From Durusdinium trenchii (Eukaryota; Sar; Dinophyceae; Suessiales; Symbiodiniaceae): a stretch of DNA of 64,000 bases. A program made the position numbers and the translations under genes. This document shows, piece after piece, positions 1-11,545 of this stretch (the stretch's first letter is position 1; each line of letters opens with the position of its first letter). The DNA lies in assembly GCA_963970005.1 (NCBI GenBank), contig CAXAMN010026472.1:1227011-1291010 (forward strand), written 5' to 3'. The notes beneath the pieces were generated by a model. It was not told where the DNA came from. It made no database searches and worked only from the letters and a program-made list of their open reading frames with translations.

Positions 1-173
1 AAAACACAGTTTGTGGGTGAGTTGTTTGCGAAGGATTTCGATGTCAACCCCCCCTATTTGCTCCAGAGCAACATGCAATTGCTTTGCTCTTTGCCACTGA
101 CTGTCCACAGAGAAGATTTGGGCGAACAGGATGAAGCTGTGCATGAAGTGCAGGCCACTCTCATGGTGAAAAG
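1..173 (+). CDS. Partial exon of an unknown protein (FVGELF motif)
   Basis: An open frame runs from base 1 to a stop at 175-177. It carries a protein-like segment containing FVGELFAKDF, then a hydrophobic stretch and an acidic tail. FVGELF resembles a helix of MIF4G (eIF4G-type) domains, where FIGELF or FIGELY is common, but the match is short and I do not assign the family. The exon is cut off at the window edge, so the start is unknown. A plausible GT donor (AAAAG|GTGAAA) at 174 would end the exon just before the in-frame stop. The open frame at 389-592 may be a later exon of the same gene. Confidence 0.35.
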
Positions 174-388
174 GTGAAAAGAGTGAAGGATAGGTACAAA
201 CCAAGGATATAATATATGTATACAAGCTTCACTTCCAACGGTTGGTTTAGATATATTTTAGGCCACAGCCAAGTGCCATGATTCTCAATTCTCTACGTTC
301 AATCTTCTTCTTTTGCAAATGCATGCAAATGCTTGATTTCAACATGTGGAGGATCTAGTATGATGTAACAATTCATGACCATGACCAG

Positions 389-592
389 GAAGCCATCTCC
401 TTCTTCTGCGAGGTGGGCAGCGACCAAGCTGCAACATCCGCAGCTCGCAGCTACGGCGGCTTCAACGGCGGGCAGTGGGAGTGGCCCGATCTCGGTGCCG
501 ATTGGAAGGAGCCATGCCCAGTGATCTCCGCGGCCAATGTGGTGGAAATCGTCTCAGAGTCAGAAGCTGAGAGTATCCTTGGTGCACATTGA
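389..592 (+). CDS. Candidate exon, unknown protein
   Basis: The frame opens directly after a CAG|G acceptor (387-388) and stays open to a TGA at 590-592. It is GC-richer than its surroundings. The reading is protein-like: ISFFCEVGSDQAATSAARSY, a Trp-rich stretch (QWEWPDLGADW), then VVEIVSESEAES. A possible GT donor lies near 571. No family is recognised. It could belong to the same gene as the partial exon at the left edge. Confidence 0.3.
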   Translation, partial: EAISFFCEVGSDQAATSAARSYGGFNGGQWEWPDLGADWKEPCPVISAANVVEIVSESEAESILGAH

Positions 593-1192
593 CTGAGAGA
601 AATAGCGAGCCATGGGGAGCCTGTCAGATGGTTTGAAGATGTTTGGATCAGCATGTCAATGAGCCACCTGAAGCCTGAAGTGAGGCAATCACAGTACCTA
701 CATGCCGCACTACGAGTTCGACCAGGGTGCTCTCCTGAGACATAGAGAATCGGAGAGATAATCGCATGCAGAGTGACCTATCACATGCTTTTTGCTTCAG
801 AGGGTCTCCAGAGAAATGGATTGACATTTGTTGTAACTCTCAAGCATGAGTCACGCTCTACACGGCGGCTGGGGAGCTTGGTGAGACAAGGCTAGAGCCA
901 GTTTTGTGGCACTCACCAAAGAGCTGTGGCTTCTACCGCCTGTCAGAGACTCAAGTTTCTTCCAGCAAACATAACTTTATACTGTAATACTTCGGAATGC
1001 TGGCAAACACGTGTTTGTGCATTTGTGTTTGGAGCTGGAAAGCGTTCGAACATGTCCGTGATAAGCCTGCAGAGCAGCCAGGAGCCAAGCTAGCAAAGCA
1101 AGGACGTTCGTTATTGGGGGCCTTAGATCAGTGGCAATATCCGGGGTTTGTCATGAAGTCCATCGCTTCTTGGTTGGAGATGTTGGAGGTCA
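593..1192. other. No supported gene
   Basis: Ordinary-composition DNA with only short open frames in all phases. I see no motif, repeat or RNA gene. Confidence 0.5.
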
Positions 1193-1252
1193 TCACTAGT
1201 AGGTTAGGTTGGAGGCCATCGCTATTAGGTTGAAGGCCATCACTACTACGAA
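1193..1252 (+). repeat. Degenerate copy of the dispersed GCCATCGCTA repeat
   Basis: Two to three degenerate units read GTTGGAGGCCATCGCTATTA, GTTGAAGGCCATCACTACTA and so on. The same short phrases recur at 19485-19565. Related CTAGTAGCGATGCC units occur at 13676-13790, 17025-17395, 22445-22660 and 37235-37345. Confidence 0.5.
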
Positions 1253-1736
1253 CCTCATCATTTCCAGACACAGCAGGACTGCAGAGGAAGAGGGAGAGGT
1301 GTGGAAGGCATTTGCAACCAACGCGGAGGTGCATCGCTCAAACTGCGCACAACCATTTGCATGGTATTCTCCAATTGTCGCTGCAATGCGCTGCTGTGGG
1401 AGGCATGGCAGTTCATTGATCGAGCACCTACTCCGGTCCTGGCAATGGATGGCTGTTATTTGCGAAAAGCCGAGGACTTGTCAGAGTCTCAGGATCTCTC
1501 CCAAGACAGTTTTGTCCCCGGACAAAACGGGCCGCCTTCAAACATCCGCCATCGTTAGTCTCCAGTTCGTCTCCAGTTGGTCAAATCCATGCAGTGCCGG
1601 TCCCAGTCGTGACTCCATTCGGTTACTCTTGGGGATCCCTTTCGGCTTTGTAAGGCCTTTCTGGTTTGATTTGGTTTGATCTCGCCCTCCCAAGAGAAGA
1701 GGTGAAAGGAAAACGCGCCGATTCAAAACGGAGTGG

Positions 1737-1990
1737 ATGCGCCGATTCGGTCCAATCGCCTACGAAGCGCTTTTGACCGAGCGCGAAGCGGGGCCACGGA
1801 CGGAAGCACTGGTTGGCAGGTCTTGGGTCATGGTCTTTCCAACGGCCAGAGATCCCTCAGAGCCACCGGTGACCCTGGCGGACCTCACGTTGAGGCACGA
1901 GGAGCGCCAGGTTTTTGTCACTGTGCTTCCTTCAGGAAGTCAGTGGCTCCAAACACGAAAGAACACAAAACACGTCGGTGCCACCTATAT
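1737..1990 (+). CDS. Candidate exon, unknown protein
   Basis: An ATG at 1737 opens a frame whose first 70 or so codons read like a real protein: FGPIAYEALLTEREAGPRTE, then VGRSWVMVFPTARDPSEPP, VTLADLTLRHEERQVFVTVL. After about 1955 the frame enters AT-rich non-coding-like sequence, so a donor probably lies before that. An overlapping frame (1733-2002) is also open, which weakens the call. No family is recognised. Confidence 0.3.
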
Positions 1991-3683
1991 ATTTATAGTT
2001 AATTATCTTTGCCAAATTTTGGTTGTAGATTGGTGCATGTAAATATGTGGCAGTATATTATATATATATAGGTTAGTGCGAGTGCGAGAAACATCCACCT
2101 GGCATCGGCTTCGAGAAACTTCAGTCTTGATACACGAGTCATGCGACCTGGCATCAGCCTCGCAACACATGATGCAAAGCAACCCAACCAGCGGCAACAA
2201 TCAGCTGCAACATGATTCAACGGCTAAAGGCTTCAACAATCAGAAAAACACATCCGTGGAATCCTATTCTGGGTGTCCATGTTTAGTTTTCGGAAACGAC
2301 ATTTTGGCGGAAGTAAGAACATCCAAGATGTCGATGTGAGAGTGAAATGGGGAACGAGTTGGAGCCACCGGATACCAGGGGGTTGCGTCAGAGGGCATGC
2401 CCTTACTGTGGCTAGCCAACAAATCTCATTGAGCATGCTAAGGATGTTTGAAACGACGTTTGGTGTAGAGCAGACGACTCACAGCTGCGTCAACGACACA
2501 AAACGACTGCTGACTTCCAAGCGAGAAGACACACATCAGACATCGTTTCATAAGATTACAGCTACAGTCCCACTCCATTGCACATAGACATAGGGCGAAT
2601 TGTGTTTTGCACTTTGATCGCTGAGATGTCCTGACAAAACCTCGCCAAGTGCAGGCCCCGACGATACCTTGTGCCTTGGTTGACTGAAGGTGTGGTGGAC
2701 GTACCAGAAGGGCTAAAGGTTTCCACATAGGCGAAATGTGCAAAAGCATTCTTTGAGTAATTACATGTAATCACTGAGGAGCCGTGTGCAAAAAACGGAT
2801 GACGGGTGTTCCTTGCAGTGTTACCGAAGGGGGTTGACCGAGTCATACTTCATGTTTCTCTTCATGTTAAGATGCCTTGAGTCGCTGCAGACGCGTTCCT
2901 TCTCTCCTTCACACCGACCAGCGGACCAGACAAGAGGGGCCGACCGGACGCGACTCCCGTGGCGCTTTCCGCGGCGCGGAAGCCTCGGCCCAGTTGTGGC
3001 CGCTTTGCCACTCGCACAAGCTGGTGAACCTCAGTTTCAGTGACTTCCTCAGCCGAATCCGCCGTCATCCGCGGAATCCCAAGCGTGTTCATGCCCCACT
3101 GACCGAGTTTGAGCACCATCTTCAGCCGTTCGTCGAAGTGATAGACGCATGGAACAGTATTATTCTGGATTGTTCTGGAGCATGTCAAGGTTGGCTATCC
3201 TAATGACCGGTATTTGGATCATTTCATATTCTGCTTATTTGTCACGATCCCGGAACAAAGGTCCCGAGGCCCTCCGAGTGGTGCATCTACTGGCCCTTCA
3301 CTGAGAGGGATGCAGGCGAACTCTGGAAAGGCCATGAACTCTGGAAAGGTCTAAGGTGCCGATATGTTTGAAGCGTGGCTTCACTGTTGGTACCTCATTT
3401 TCAAGTAGATCATATGATTAGAATTGATTTGAAATGAAGCCTTCTTTCTTAGGGCCGGCCTTGCGAATCCATACCAAACACAACCCCCTCGCAGTTGCGG
3501 CAGATTTGTTTTTTGCGTTGATGGTTTTTGTCGGGATGATCCAATCCAGGGCACGTGGAATTGAGGTGACAGTTGCATGGCAGACGCTTGGCTCAACTTG
3601 AGTTATGTGACACCTGGCTGAAGCTGGAAATTCCAGACGTCCGTGGGTGGGTCTGATAAAAGCAGGCATATTCATGTTAGTTC
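1991..3683. other. No confident gene; TA-rich tract and one weak - strand candidate
   Basis: There is a short (TA)n tract near 2055-2075. On the - strand, roughly 2940-3160 reads as coding-like (for example MVLKLGQWGMNTLGIPRMT), but the opposite strand is open too and no splice sites decide between them. I see nothing else. Confidence 0.35.
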
Positions 3684-4270
3684 ATGCCTCTTCTCTTGAT
3701 TCATGCACGGTTTGATGGATCTTCGCAATCCAAGGATGTGCCGCACCAAAGAATTCACCGATGGCCTGGCTCTGAGTATCCGAAAAGATGTTTGCCCAGG
3801 ATACTGCAGGAAACGTGTCCAAAAGAGTTCACAACTGTGGACCTGTTGCATGAGTTCCAACGGTGGATCTCCCCAAAAATGAGAATTGATGGGCGGGCAC
3901 AAGAAAGTTGGAAGCTATTCCCATCACTCACCAAAGACTCAAGCCGCTCTAGCCCTTTGCTTTGCAGACAGTTGCCTGCTTGTCATTTAGGCAGTTCAAT
4001 CGACAAGGCCTTGACGCAGCTCAGTGGAATGTCCAACAAGGCCTTCCACACCATCAATCAAGGGACAGGTATGGACGGGTTGTAGAAGCCCACACAATAC
4101 ATGATCTAACTGAGCCAGGTGAGCAAAAACCACCGTCACACAGCACTGTAGATAAAGATACAAAATGGATGCATGCTGTCCGTGGGCAGTCCACTGATAT
4201 CACTGATGTGCAGGTCGAGCAGCTTGTGTCGATGCAGGAGCTCGACCACATGTGCCATATGACGATGTAA
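3684..4270 (+). CDS. Candidate coding region in two overlapping frames, unknown
   Basis: Two + strand frames overlap. The first (3684-4085) contains FTTVDLLHEFQRWISPKMRI and a Ser-rich tail. The second (3962-4270) ends with EQLVSMQELDHMCHM and a stop. The shift from the first to the second around 4000-4080 would need an intron or a frameshift, and I cannot place a convincing splice pair. Residue usage is protein-like but no family is recognised. Confidence 0.22.
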
Positions 4271-4874
4271 GCTGAAGACTGCAAGTTCTTGTCAAAAAGA
4301 CGTGCAAGGGGTCCTATTCTTGACATAAACTCATTGAGTGCGAGGTTTCCATGCGACACACTTTGGGGATCTTTGGGGTAGACTTGCTTTGCTTTGCATG
4401 CTGATACCCGGGACTGGCTAGCGGCTAAAGCAGATCATTTGTTCATGAACTGCAGCAGGACTTGCCCGAAAGCGATGAAGAATTGGTCGCTCAAGTTCGA
4501 CTCTTGCTTTAAATTTGATGAAATGTCAAGCGCCAGGATGCGCCAGGCAGGCTTAACCTGTTCACTAACCATGTGATCGTTTTTGACAAGTCACTGAGGC
4601 ATTCCCATTGGTCACTGGATTCTAACGGTGGAAGGGTGACACCATATTTTGGATTCTAGATGATACGAGTGAGCTCTTCATTCAGATGCATAGATGCCGA
4701 AACAACTTGCAAACCAACATTTTTCTCCAAGTGAGTGTCCATCTAAGGGCAGCTCCAGCAGTACCAGCAGAATGAGCTCGCATCCTAGTTGCGCAGGAAC
4801 GTGTACAGGTATGCAGTTGGAGTTCCGGTTGTCCCGGAGTTTGTCTCAGGAACTAGAACTGCCAACCTCCCAGA

Positions 4875-5126
4875 ATGAGTCTTTGGATCTCTGATCTAAG
4901 CGATTCTCCGTCTAGTCTCGCTTGGCCGAGCTTCCTTTTTGAAGTTCCAGTTCCGTCGATGTCCAGGCGCTTTCTGGCTGAAGTTTTGCTGCGAATCCTT
5001 TGGAAGATGAAGTCGCAACAACGCGGGGAAGCCATGCTGAAGAGACTGAAGACTGACCGAAGGCTGTGGCACTCCGAGCCAGAGCTGATGGGTCATGAGC
5101 CGTGCGAGCCAGGATCAAGCGTTTAG
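4875..5126 (+). CDS. Candidate terminal exon, unknown protein
   Basis: An 83-residue open frame ends at a TAG. It reads as a plausible basic-helical C-terminus: VPSMSRRFLAEVLLRILWKM, KSQQRGEAMLKRLKTDRRLW, then an acidic end. The - strand frames over the same bases look less protein-like. It lies 0.4 kb upstream of the HEAT-repeat gene on the same strand but is separated from it by stop-rich, AT-richer sequence, so it is not a leader exon of that gene as far as I can see. Confidence 0.28.
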   Translation: MSLWISDLSDSPSSLAWPSFLFEVPVPSMSRRFLAEVLLRILWKMKSQQRGEAMLKRLKTDRRLWHSEPELMGHEPCEPGSSV

Positions 5127-5537
5127 GTGGCATCAGCATTGTCAGAGCTATGGGCTCAACGAAAACGTGAAATGGCAAGATTGAAAACATGGTCAAATCT
5201 CAAGTCGTGAAGTCCAAAACATTGAATCACAAGCGTCAGGGATCATACATTTGAGACTGGTATTGAGATAGTGGAATTTGGCCGAGCCTGCTGAAGCCAT
5301 GCCCACGTCATCGGACTGAAGCTGTTTGGATCTGCACAAAAAGTTCTATGCTCAGCCACAAACAAGCGAGAACCGTGGCAGTATTTGATACTCACTCATG
5401 ATCCAAACTTATATACTCAATTATACTCATGCATCTAGAATCTACAACATAGCCGAATAGAAAAGTAAAATACATGTACTGAGTACTGAGAGGATAGAAT
5501 TTCACTCAATCGTAGACTCGATCCAATTTCTGCCGCA
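5127..5537. other. Upstream region of the HEAT-repeat gene
   Basis: AT-richer, non-coding-like sequence. No TATA box, spliced-leader relic or clear trans-splice acceptor could be singled out. Confidence 0.35.
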
Positions 5538-7598
5538 ATGACGCTTGCAGAGGGAGAGAACAGGTCTATCTCTGAGGTCTTTGATGGCCTCAAGGACTTT
5601 AAGAGCCTCACCAGAGAAAGGGCCCTGGAAGCCTTGATTCAGGCCATGGCTCTTGGCCACTACGATGCTGAGGAGGTGCAGAAGCTGGCCATCGAGACGA
5701 TGAAGTCGGAGTCCTGGGAGGCCAAGCAGGGAGGTCTTCAAGCTGCAGCCGAGGCAATCAAGGCTTGGGATATGCCCAGCTTTCGCGCCCAAGTCTTGGA
5801 AAACGTGCCACGCCTTTTGATCGATCCCGAATACCGAGTCCGCAAGGCGGTGGCAGCGGTCTTGCGTGAGTGCTGCCAGCGTGATGGCTTGAGGATCTAC
5901 GACCAGATCGGTCAAATCGTGCTCGATGACATCAGGGACAAGTTCAAGCGACCAGACGAGGACGAGGATGGAGAGAAGGGCACGAAGCCCAGTGACGTCT
6001 CAACTTCGGGCTACCCACCCGAAGGTTCGACACCACAGACACCGCCAGCGCCACCCGTGTTTCTACATGACACAGAAGGGTGGCGATCTCTGGAGACTTC
6101 GATGGGAGCCCTGGAGGCCATGATGCAGGGATGTGGTGCGGCCTTTACTCCACGCATTGATGAGTCAATGCTGAAGATGATGCAGGAGTGCTCCAAGCAT
6201 ACGAACCGCTTTGTGCGGGAATACACCTATTTTGCACTGAAGAATGTCTACGATGTTTGCAGCCATGATGCTTTCATGGTCTTGGTGGCACCAAAGACAG
6301 TTGATGTCCTTGCAAACGGCATCAAGGATAACTGGAGTCAGGTGCGATATGCCGCATCCGTGGCGGCCAGGGCCTTCAATGACAAGGCAGGTGAGCAGAA
6401 GGAGGTCTTCTACCCACAGCTCTTGGGTTTGATGTGCCTAAATCGTCACTATGTCGCTGAAGGTGTCCGGCTCTTCTCCCAGGAGACCTGGCGCCAAGTG
6501 TGTGGCCCAGCCGGAGGTGCCCGGTTGTTGGTGGCCCACTTTGATCGTGTCTTGGATGCCTATGTCGATGCGGCACATGCGCCCAACCATGCGGTGCGTG
6601 AGGCCGCCAGCAACTGCATCTCCGAGTTGGCTGCCCGGGTGGCAGGCACCCCGGCTTCGCCCACACCCTTCCGAGAGCAATTCACATCTGCACGGGTGCA
6701 GCGAATGCTCAATGCTTTGCTAGATGCCTTCAGGGATGAGTCCTGGCCAGTGAGAGATGTTGCTAGCACTGCCTTGGGACATTTTGTACAAGCATTTCCA
6801 GAAGAATGCAAAGACATCAAGCCCCAGCTCTTGGAGCTCTGGTTTGACCAGATGGCCGACAACATTCCATCACTCCGGCGCAACGGTGCTGCTGCCCTGG
6901 CCACGGCCATGAAGGTTTGGCCAGATCTTTGGCCTGAGGTGCTTTCACGCTTGCAGAAGACCTTGCCCGAGGTGCTGATGCAGCCAGAACACTCTGAGAT
7001 CTTCACGGACTACACACCCAGCGGGCCCTTTTCCGTGCCCAAATCCAAGCCTACAGCGGTGGGGGAGAAGTCGGATCCTTCCTTTACGGATCAAGTGATG
7101 TACAGTTGTGGTTCTTCGGCACCAAAGACCTTCAAGCAGAAGAGGGCGAAAGATACGTCCGGTTGCATGAACTGTGCCACTGACATGCCACACCAACTCT
7201 GGGAGGCCTCGGAGGGCATGATTCATCTCCTCACTGAGCTGGCCCAGCTCACAGAGGACGCGGATGAGGAGCTCTCGCAGAGAAGGACGGAGCTCTCAGG
7301 GCTTTTGCCCATGTTGGCGCAGGCTTATGCTTGTTCACAGTATAGGCATCACCACTTGCTGAAGCAAAGAGCATGCGAGCGCTTGCCCGAGCTCTCCAAG
7401 GCCATGGGAAAGGAGCTCGTGCCACACTTGCCAGAGCTGCTGAAAACCACGGCCACATGTGCAGGACAGGCGGCGCATGGTGCATTGAAGGAAGAAGCCA
7501 AGCAGGTGCTCCAGTGCTGGAAAGACATGTACCCTGAGGACTTTGAGACTGCCTGTGGCACCGCAAAGATTGACCCCAAGGTCTTGAAGATCAAGTGA
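5538..7598 (+). CDS. HEAT/ARM-repeat protein, single exon
   Basis: An uninterrupted 686-residue frame runs from ATG at 5538 (context gccgcaATGa) to TGA at 7596. The protein is a string of paired helices of HEAT type. Examples are a V-R-KAVAAVLRECC pair near residue 100, NWSQVRYAASVAARAF near 260 and SWPVRDVASTALGHFVQAF near 400. An acidic then Pro/Thr-rich insert lies at about residues 133-170 (DEDEDGEKG), and a CMNC pair near 540. There is no signal peptide or membrane segment. HEAT solenoids are protein-binding scaffolds, as in importin-beta-type transport factors and kinetochore or ciliary assembly factors. The repeats alone do not say which, and I do not assign a family. The lack of introns contrasts with the split genes elsewhere and would fit an old retrocopy. 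Confidence 0.85.
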   Translation: MTLAEGENRSISEVFDGLKDFKSLTRERALEALIQAMALGHYDAEEVQKLAIETMKSESWEAKQGGLQAAAEAIKAWDMPSFRAQVLENVPRLLIDPEYRVRKAVAAVLRECCQRDGLRIYDQIGQIVLDDIRDKFKRPDEDEDGEKGTKPSDVSTSGYPPEGSTPQTPPAPPVFLHDTEGWRSLETSMGALEAMMQGCGAAFTPRIDESMLKMMQECSKHTNRFVREYTYFALKNVYDVCSHDAFMVLVAPKTVDVLANGIKDNWSQVRYAASVAARAFNDKAGEQKEVFYPQLLGLMCLNRHYVAEGVRLFSQETWRQVCGPAGGARLLVAHFDRVLDAYVDAAHAPNHAVREAASNCISELAARVAGTPASPTPFREQFTSARVQRMLNALLDAFRDESWPVRDVASTALGHFVQAFPEECKDIKPQLLELWFDQMADNIPSLRRNGAAALATAMKVWPDLWPEVLSRLQKTLPEVLMQPEHSEIFTDYTPSGPFSVPKSKPTAVGEKSDPSFTDQVMYSCGSSAPKTFKQKRAKDTSGCMNCATDMPHQLWEASEGMIHLLTELAQLTEDADEELSQRRTELSGLLPMLAQAYACSQYRHHHLLKQRACERLPELSKAMGKELVPHLPELLKTTATCAGQAAHGALKEEAKQVLQCWKDMYPEDFETACGTAKIDPKVLKIK

Positions 7599-10500
7599 CA
7601 TGATTGCGCCGAACTAGGCGCAGGTGCCCAGAACATTCTTTTCCTCACAACGTTAGAGCAGGTGTTGTTTCAGCCAATTCCTGTTGTAGCCCTTTCTAAG
7701 TCTACAACAGGCCTTTCGCAAGAAGGGACTCAAGAGGAAAGCCGCATCATCATGACTTGATGTGTGCAGGGATCCTCAGAAAGAGGGTAGCACAATGTGC
7801 AGTTCATTGGTGTCAGCAGTTTCAGCTCGTGGTACAGTACAGCCTCACTGGGCTGAGCAAGCGAAGGAGCAACAAGAAGCACGTCACCATTGTGTGTGTG
7901 TGTGTGTCGTTCTGTTAAAGGTTCAAGATGTTGCTGTGGCCCAGCAAATGTGGGCTGCTCTTTTCAGCAGCGTTGTTAGTGGCCGCATTTCATCCGACGA
8001 AGAAGCCGAAGTGAGGCGATGACCTGGGTGCTTTGATCAGGGAAGAAAGCTTGCGGCGATGGGTTGGTGGCCAAGTTGGGTTTACAGATGTTTGCAAAGA
8101 TTGGTGTGTGTGTGACAGTTTACGCATGAATCAAAAAGTGAAAGAAGTTGCTTCACAGATGGTTTACCCAGTATACGATGTCCATGAATTACTCAAAAGA
8201 GGGAGACCCTACTCGCCCGGGCGTAGTGGAACCTGTCCTAACAGGGCATATTCTTTATTGAGGGTGGCACGGCCATAAAGGCCTGTGGAAATTAGAGCGT
8301 GCAGACAGGTCTATCGAGCAGATCCATGGACATCCATGGACTCCCTCCTTAGGCCACTTTAAAGGTGCCCTTCGTTCACGAGGAGGAACCTCAGGCGCTC
8401 TCATCCCTGGGCCGTGCTTCGGCCTTGGCATGCCCACCCCATGGGCCAGAGAGCAGTCATGAGCAGTCACGCCAGCCACGCCGGCCAAGCTGACCGGCCA
8501 CGCCGGCTTTTCCAATCGGCCGTGAGTTCCACTCAGAGTGACCCGCTTGATGTGTTTTTTGGGAAAGCAAGGTCTTGCAAAGACTCTTGGTGCCCATTGG
8601 ATCCAAAGCGGGCATCGCGGGCTCGTCCGGGCACCTGGTGCAGATGAAGACGGGACTTCGTGTGTTAGCCACAAAGAGCTTGTACAAATAGCTTGGTGTC
8701 CTGGAGAAGTCCTATGAATGCAAGAAGTCAATCTGAAACCATGGCTGTTCCAAGGCTTGCTTCCTGGATCTTGCGATCAGATCTGATTGCCAATCATGCA
8801 TTTAACGCTTGGGATATCCCGTAAACGCATGTAAGCGCTCTCTTGCAATGAGGTGGAACAGTCTCTTGCGATCGATTCGACACCGAAGTCGTCCCTGTTT
8901 TTGTTTGGAACAGTCCAAGATGGACAGATGAAGAAAGAAAACGAAGCACCGAGGCCGGTGACCACTCAAGCTTGGACACAGCTGGAGCTCATGCTTGAGG
9001 CATTGTTGAGAGCTGCCTGTGGATGATGGGGTGTGGGTAGTCGGTAGATGTTGCATGATTTAGCAACAGGAAGTACTGGTAGTTATACAACTCACCTTCA
9101 CACCACCTTTTAACTTTTAACAAGGTAGATCTCTCCCACCTCCCTTGCTTCTGCTCGTCCGATGTAGTGCACACAGTCCACATACCCCTTTTCATCCGTC
9201 CACATCTACGCCGATTCAGCTGTAGGGTTTTGTGAATGCTTTGCATGGCATTTTCGGAAGTGCGCAGTAAGTCTTTCGCTGCCTTGGATTTGGCAAAGCA
9301 CATCGAGGCCTGCTATCGAGGAGAGCACTTGCCGCGAGAAAGATGCTTGGCAAAGCACATCCACGCAGCTTGGCAGCATACTTGTGGCAGCATTCAGTGG
9401 TTCTCAATTGATGTCTTGCGGCTGCTACTATAGCTGTCGAAGAGTTGTTGTCCACTTTCTTCAGGAAATACTTGTAGCATAGCCATGTGAATTTCCACTA
9501 TGAAATGGGGAGGGTTAAGGTACCTTATAAAATACTTTATAAAATGGTTCATGCCCCCCGCCCATGCGTGACGTCGAACCCCGTGAAAACAGGCTTGTTA
9601 CCAGACTGTTTCAAAAAATGTAGATGTTCCAAGCGGGTGAAGATAGAGGCATGCTTGGGGAGTGTGAGATGCTTGCTGAAGTCCTTGGCATTTTGATGGT
9701 ATGTGCGCAGCTCATCCTGAATACTTTATATAAACTGTTCTAATAGAGATCAAATGTGGCTAACTTAGAGGCTTAAGACGTCTATAACATCAATAACATC
9801 CTAGACAAACGCCATGTGCCGTCCGAGGTCACGAAGTCGGGCTTCGCTCAGCGGGGGGTCTGGCGCTCAAAACGGATGGTGGGTTTCGGGAGGGCGGGTT
9901 TTCTCCAGATGTTGGAATGCCTGCATAGCTTAGCTGCATAGCTTGTTGTGGGATGCATTCAATCCATGGAAGCGGCAAAATGGTCTCAAAATGAGAACTA
10001 AAGTGGGATGAAACTTTGACCGTGTCACCCTGTGGGACACGCCGCACCTCTTGGGCAAAGTTGTTTTGGGCTTTTGCTTCGCCCTTCGTCCCATGACAGT
10101 GTAGACTTCATCATGCATTCATGCGACTTGTAGCTCGCACAAAACACGACACCGTCGGAGCATCGAAACAAGCCCCGACGGTCCGTTGGCCATCCAACCG
10201 AACAAATTGAGTGCTGCAGTTGCGGTCGGTGTGCATTGATTTGCGTTGCCGATACGTCGTACCGTCCGACCCAAACCGTCGGAGAATGTATGTGCTCATC
10301 GCACACGGGCATGCGTCGGAGATCGTGTGGAGTTGCGGTCGGGCAATGATGATCGATGCAGTCGCTGTTGATTTCCAGTGCGGGCAGATGGAATCAGATG
10401 GCTGCACTGAGTACTATCAGCAGAAGGAAGTTGAGTATCATACCAGGAGAGATGTACAATGGTCTTGAGCAAAGCTCGTGGAAAGAAACTATGTATATAA

Positions 10501-10920
10501 GGAATGTTGAGGTGTGCGTTCCTTCCTTGGGCCCCGGCTGTCGGCTGCGAGAGAAACTGGAACATGCCTTGCCCAGCAGGTTGTTGCTTGAGCAATGTGT
10601 GATTGATTGCCGACACGAGTGCGTTGCCGGGTGTTCGACACCAGAAGCTGATAGAACCTGTGGCCGCTGGCCTATGCAATTGCAGTCGGTCAAAACGACT
10701 CCAGAAGCTGTTTTCTGCAGAGAAGTGGAAGACGATTCATGGTGAGAAGTGAGTTGCTTGTGAGTTGGACCAGAGGGGCAGCAGCCCAGATTACACAGGC
10801 GTCAGGCAGGCACTGTTTGCTACATCACATGGCTGGAATGGCGTCTTGCAGCCGAAGATAGCTGGGAGTGTTGTCAAGCTTCCAGAATTCTGAGTAAGAT
10901 TCCTACTCTCTAAGATCATC
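7599..10920. other. No supported gene
   Basis: About 3.3 kb of ordinary-composition DNA with short overlapping open frames on both strands and no recognisable domain. It contains a short (TG)n run near 7892-7907. The longest frame (8255-8731, - strand) is rich in Pro, His and Arg from GC-rich palindromic stretches (ccggccacgccggc) and is not credible as a gene. Confidence 0.45.
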
Positions 10921-11010
10921 AATATACCATATTAACATATAATATAATATATATATATATTAATATATATATTAATATATATATATTAATATTACATATA
11001 TCATCATTCT
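10921..11010. repeat. AT-rich microsatellite
   Basis: A nearly pure A/T tract of TATATA and TTAATA units immediately precedes the 91-bp minisatellite. Confidence 0.8.
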
Positions 11011-11147
11011 ATATTCATGAACGTTGGGCACATACCCCAAACATCTACCCCAAAATCTTTACAAAAAAACTGTTATCCTGGCTGTAAAAGCCCTTCCCAT
11101 GATTTTGGTGGTTGCAGGCGTTGGGTTAAGATGTGTCAAGATATATC

Positions 11148-11545
11148 CAGTAGCACAAATGGTTTGGACTGTTGGCCAGGTCTGCCCCAATCACTATCCA
11201 GTGCACAAATGGTGTGGACTGCTGAAAACCAGTATTCCTTGCTGTTTGGCCACGTCTACCCCAAAACCAACCACTATCCGCCCACTATCCAGTGCACAAA
11301 TGGTGTGGACTGCTGAAAGAACAGTATTCCTTGCTGTTTGGCCAGGTCTACCCCAAAACCAACCACTATCTGCTCAATATCCAGTGCACAAATGGTGTGG
11401 ACTGCTGAAAACCAGTATTCCTTGCTATTTGGCCAGGTCTACCCCAAAGCCAACCACTATCCACTCACTATCCAGTGCACAAATGGTGTGGACTTCTGAA
11501 AACAAGTATTCCTTGCTGTTTGGTAAGGTACACCCCAAAACCATC
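11148..11545 (+). repeat. Minisatellite, period 91-92 bp, about 4.5 units
   Basis: The phrase GTGCACAAATGGTGTGGACT recurs at 11201, 11292, 11384 and (with one change) 11475, giving spacings of 91, 92 and 91. Each unit also contains AGTATTCCTTGCTGTTTGGC and TCTACCCCAAAACCAACCAC. A diverged partial unit lies at the left edge. The period is not a multiple of three, so the open frame crossing it changes phase between units and is not a coding repeat. Confidence 0.9.
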
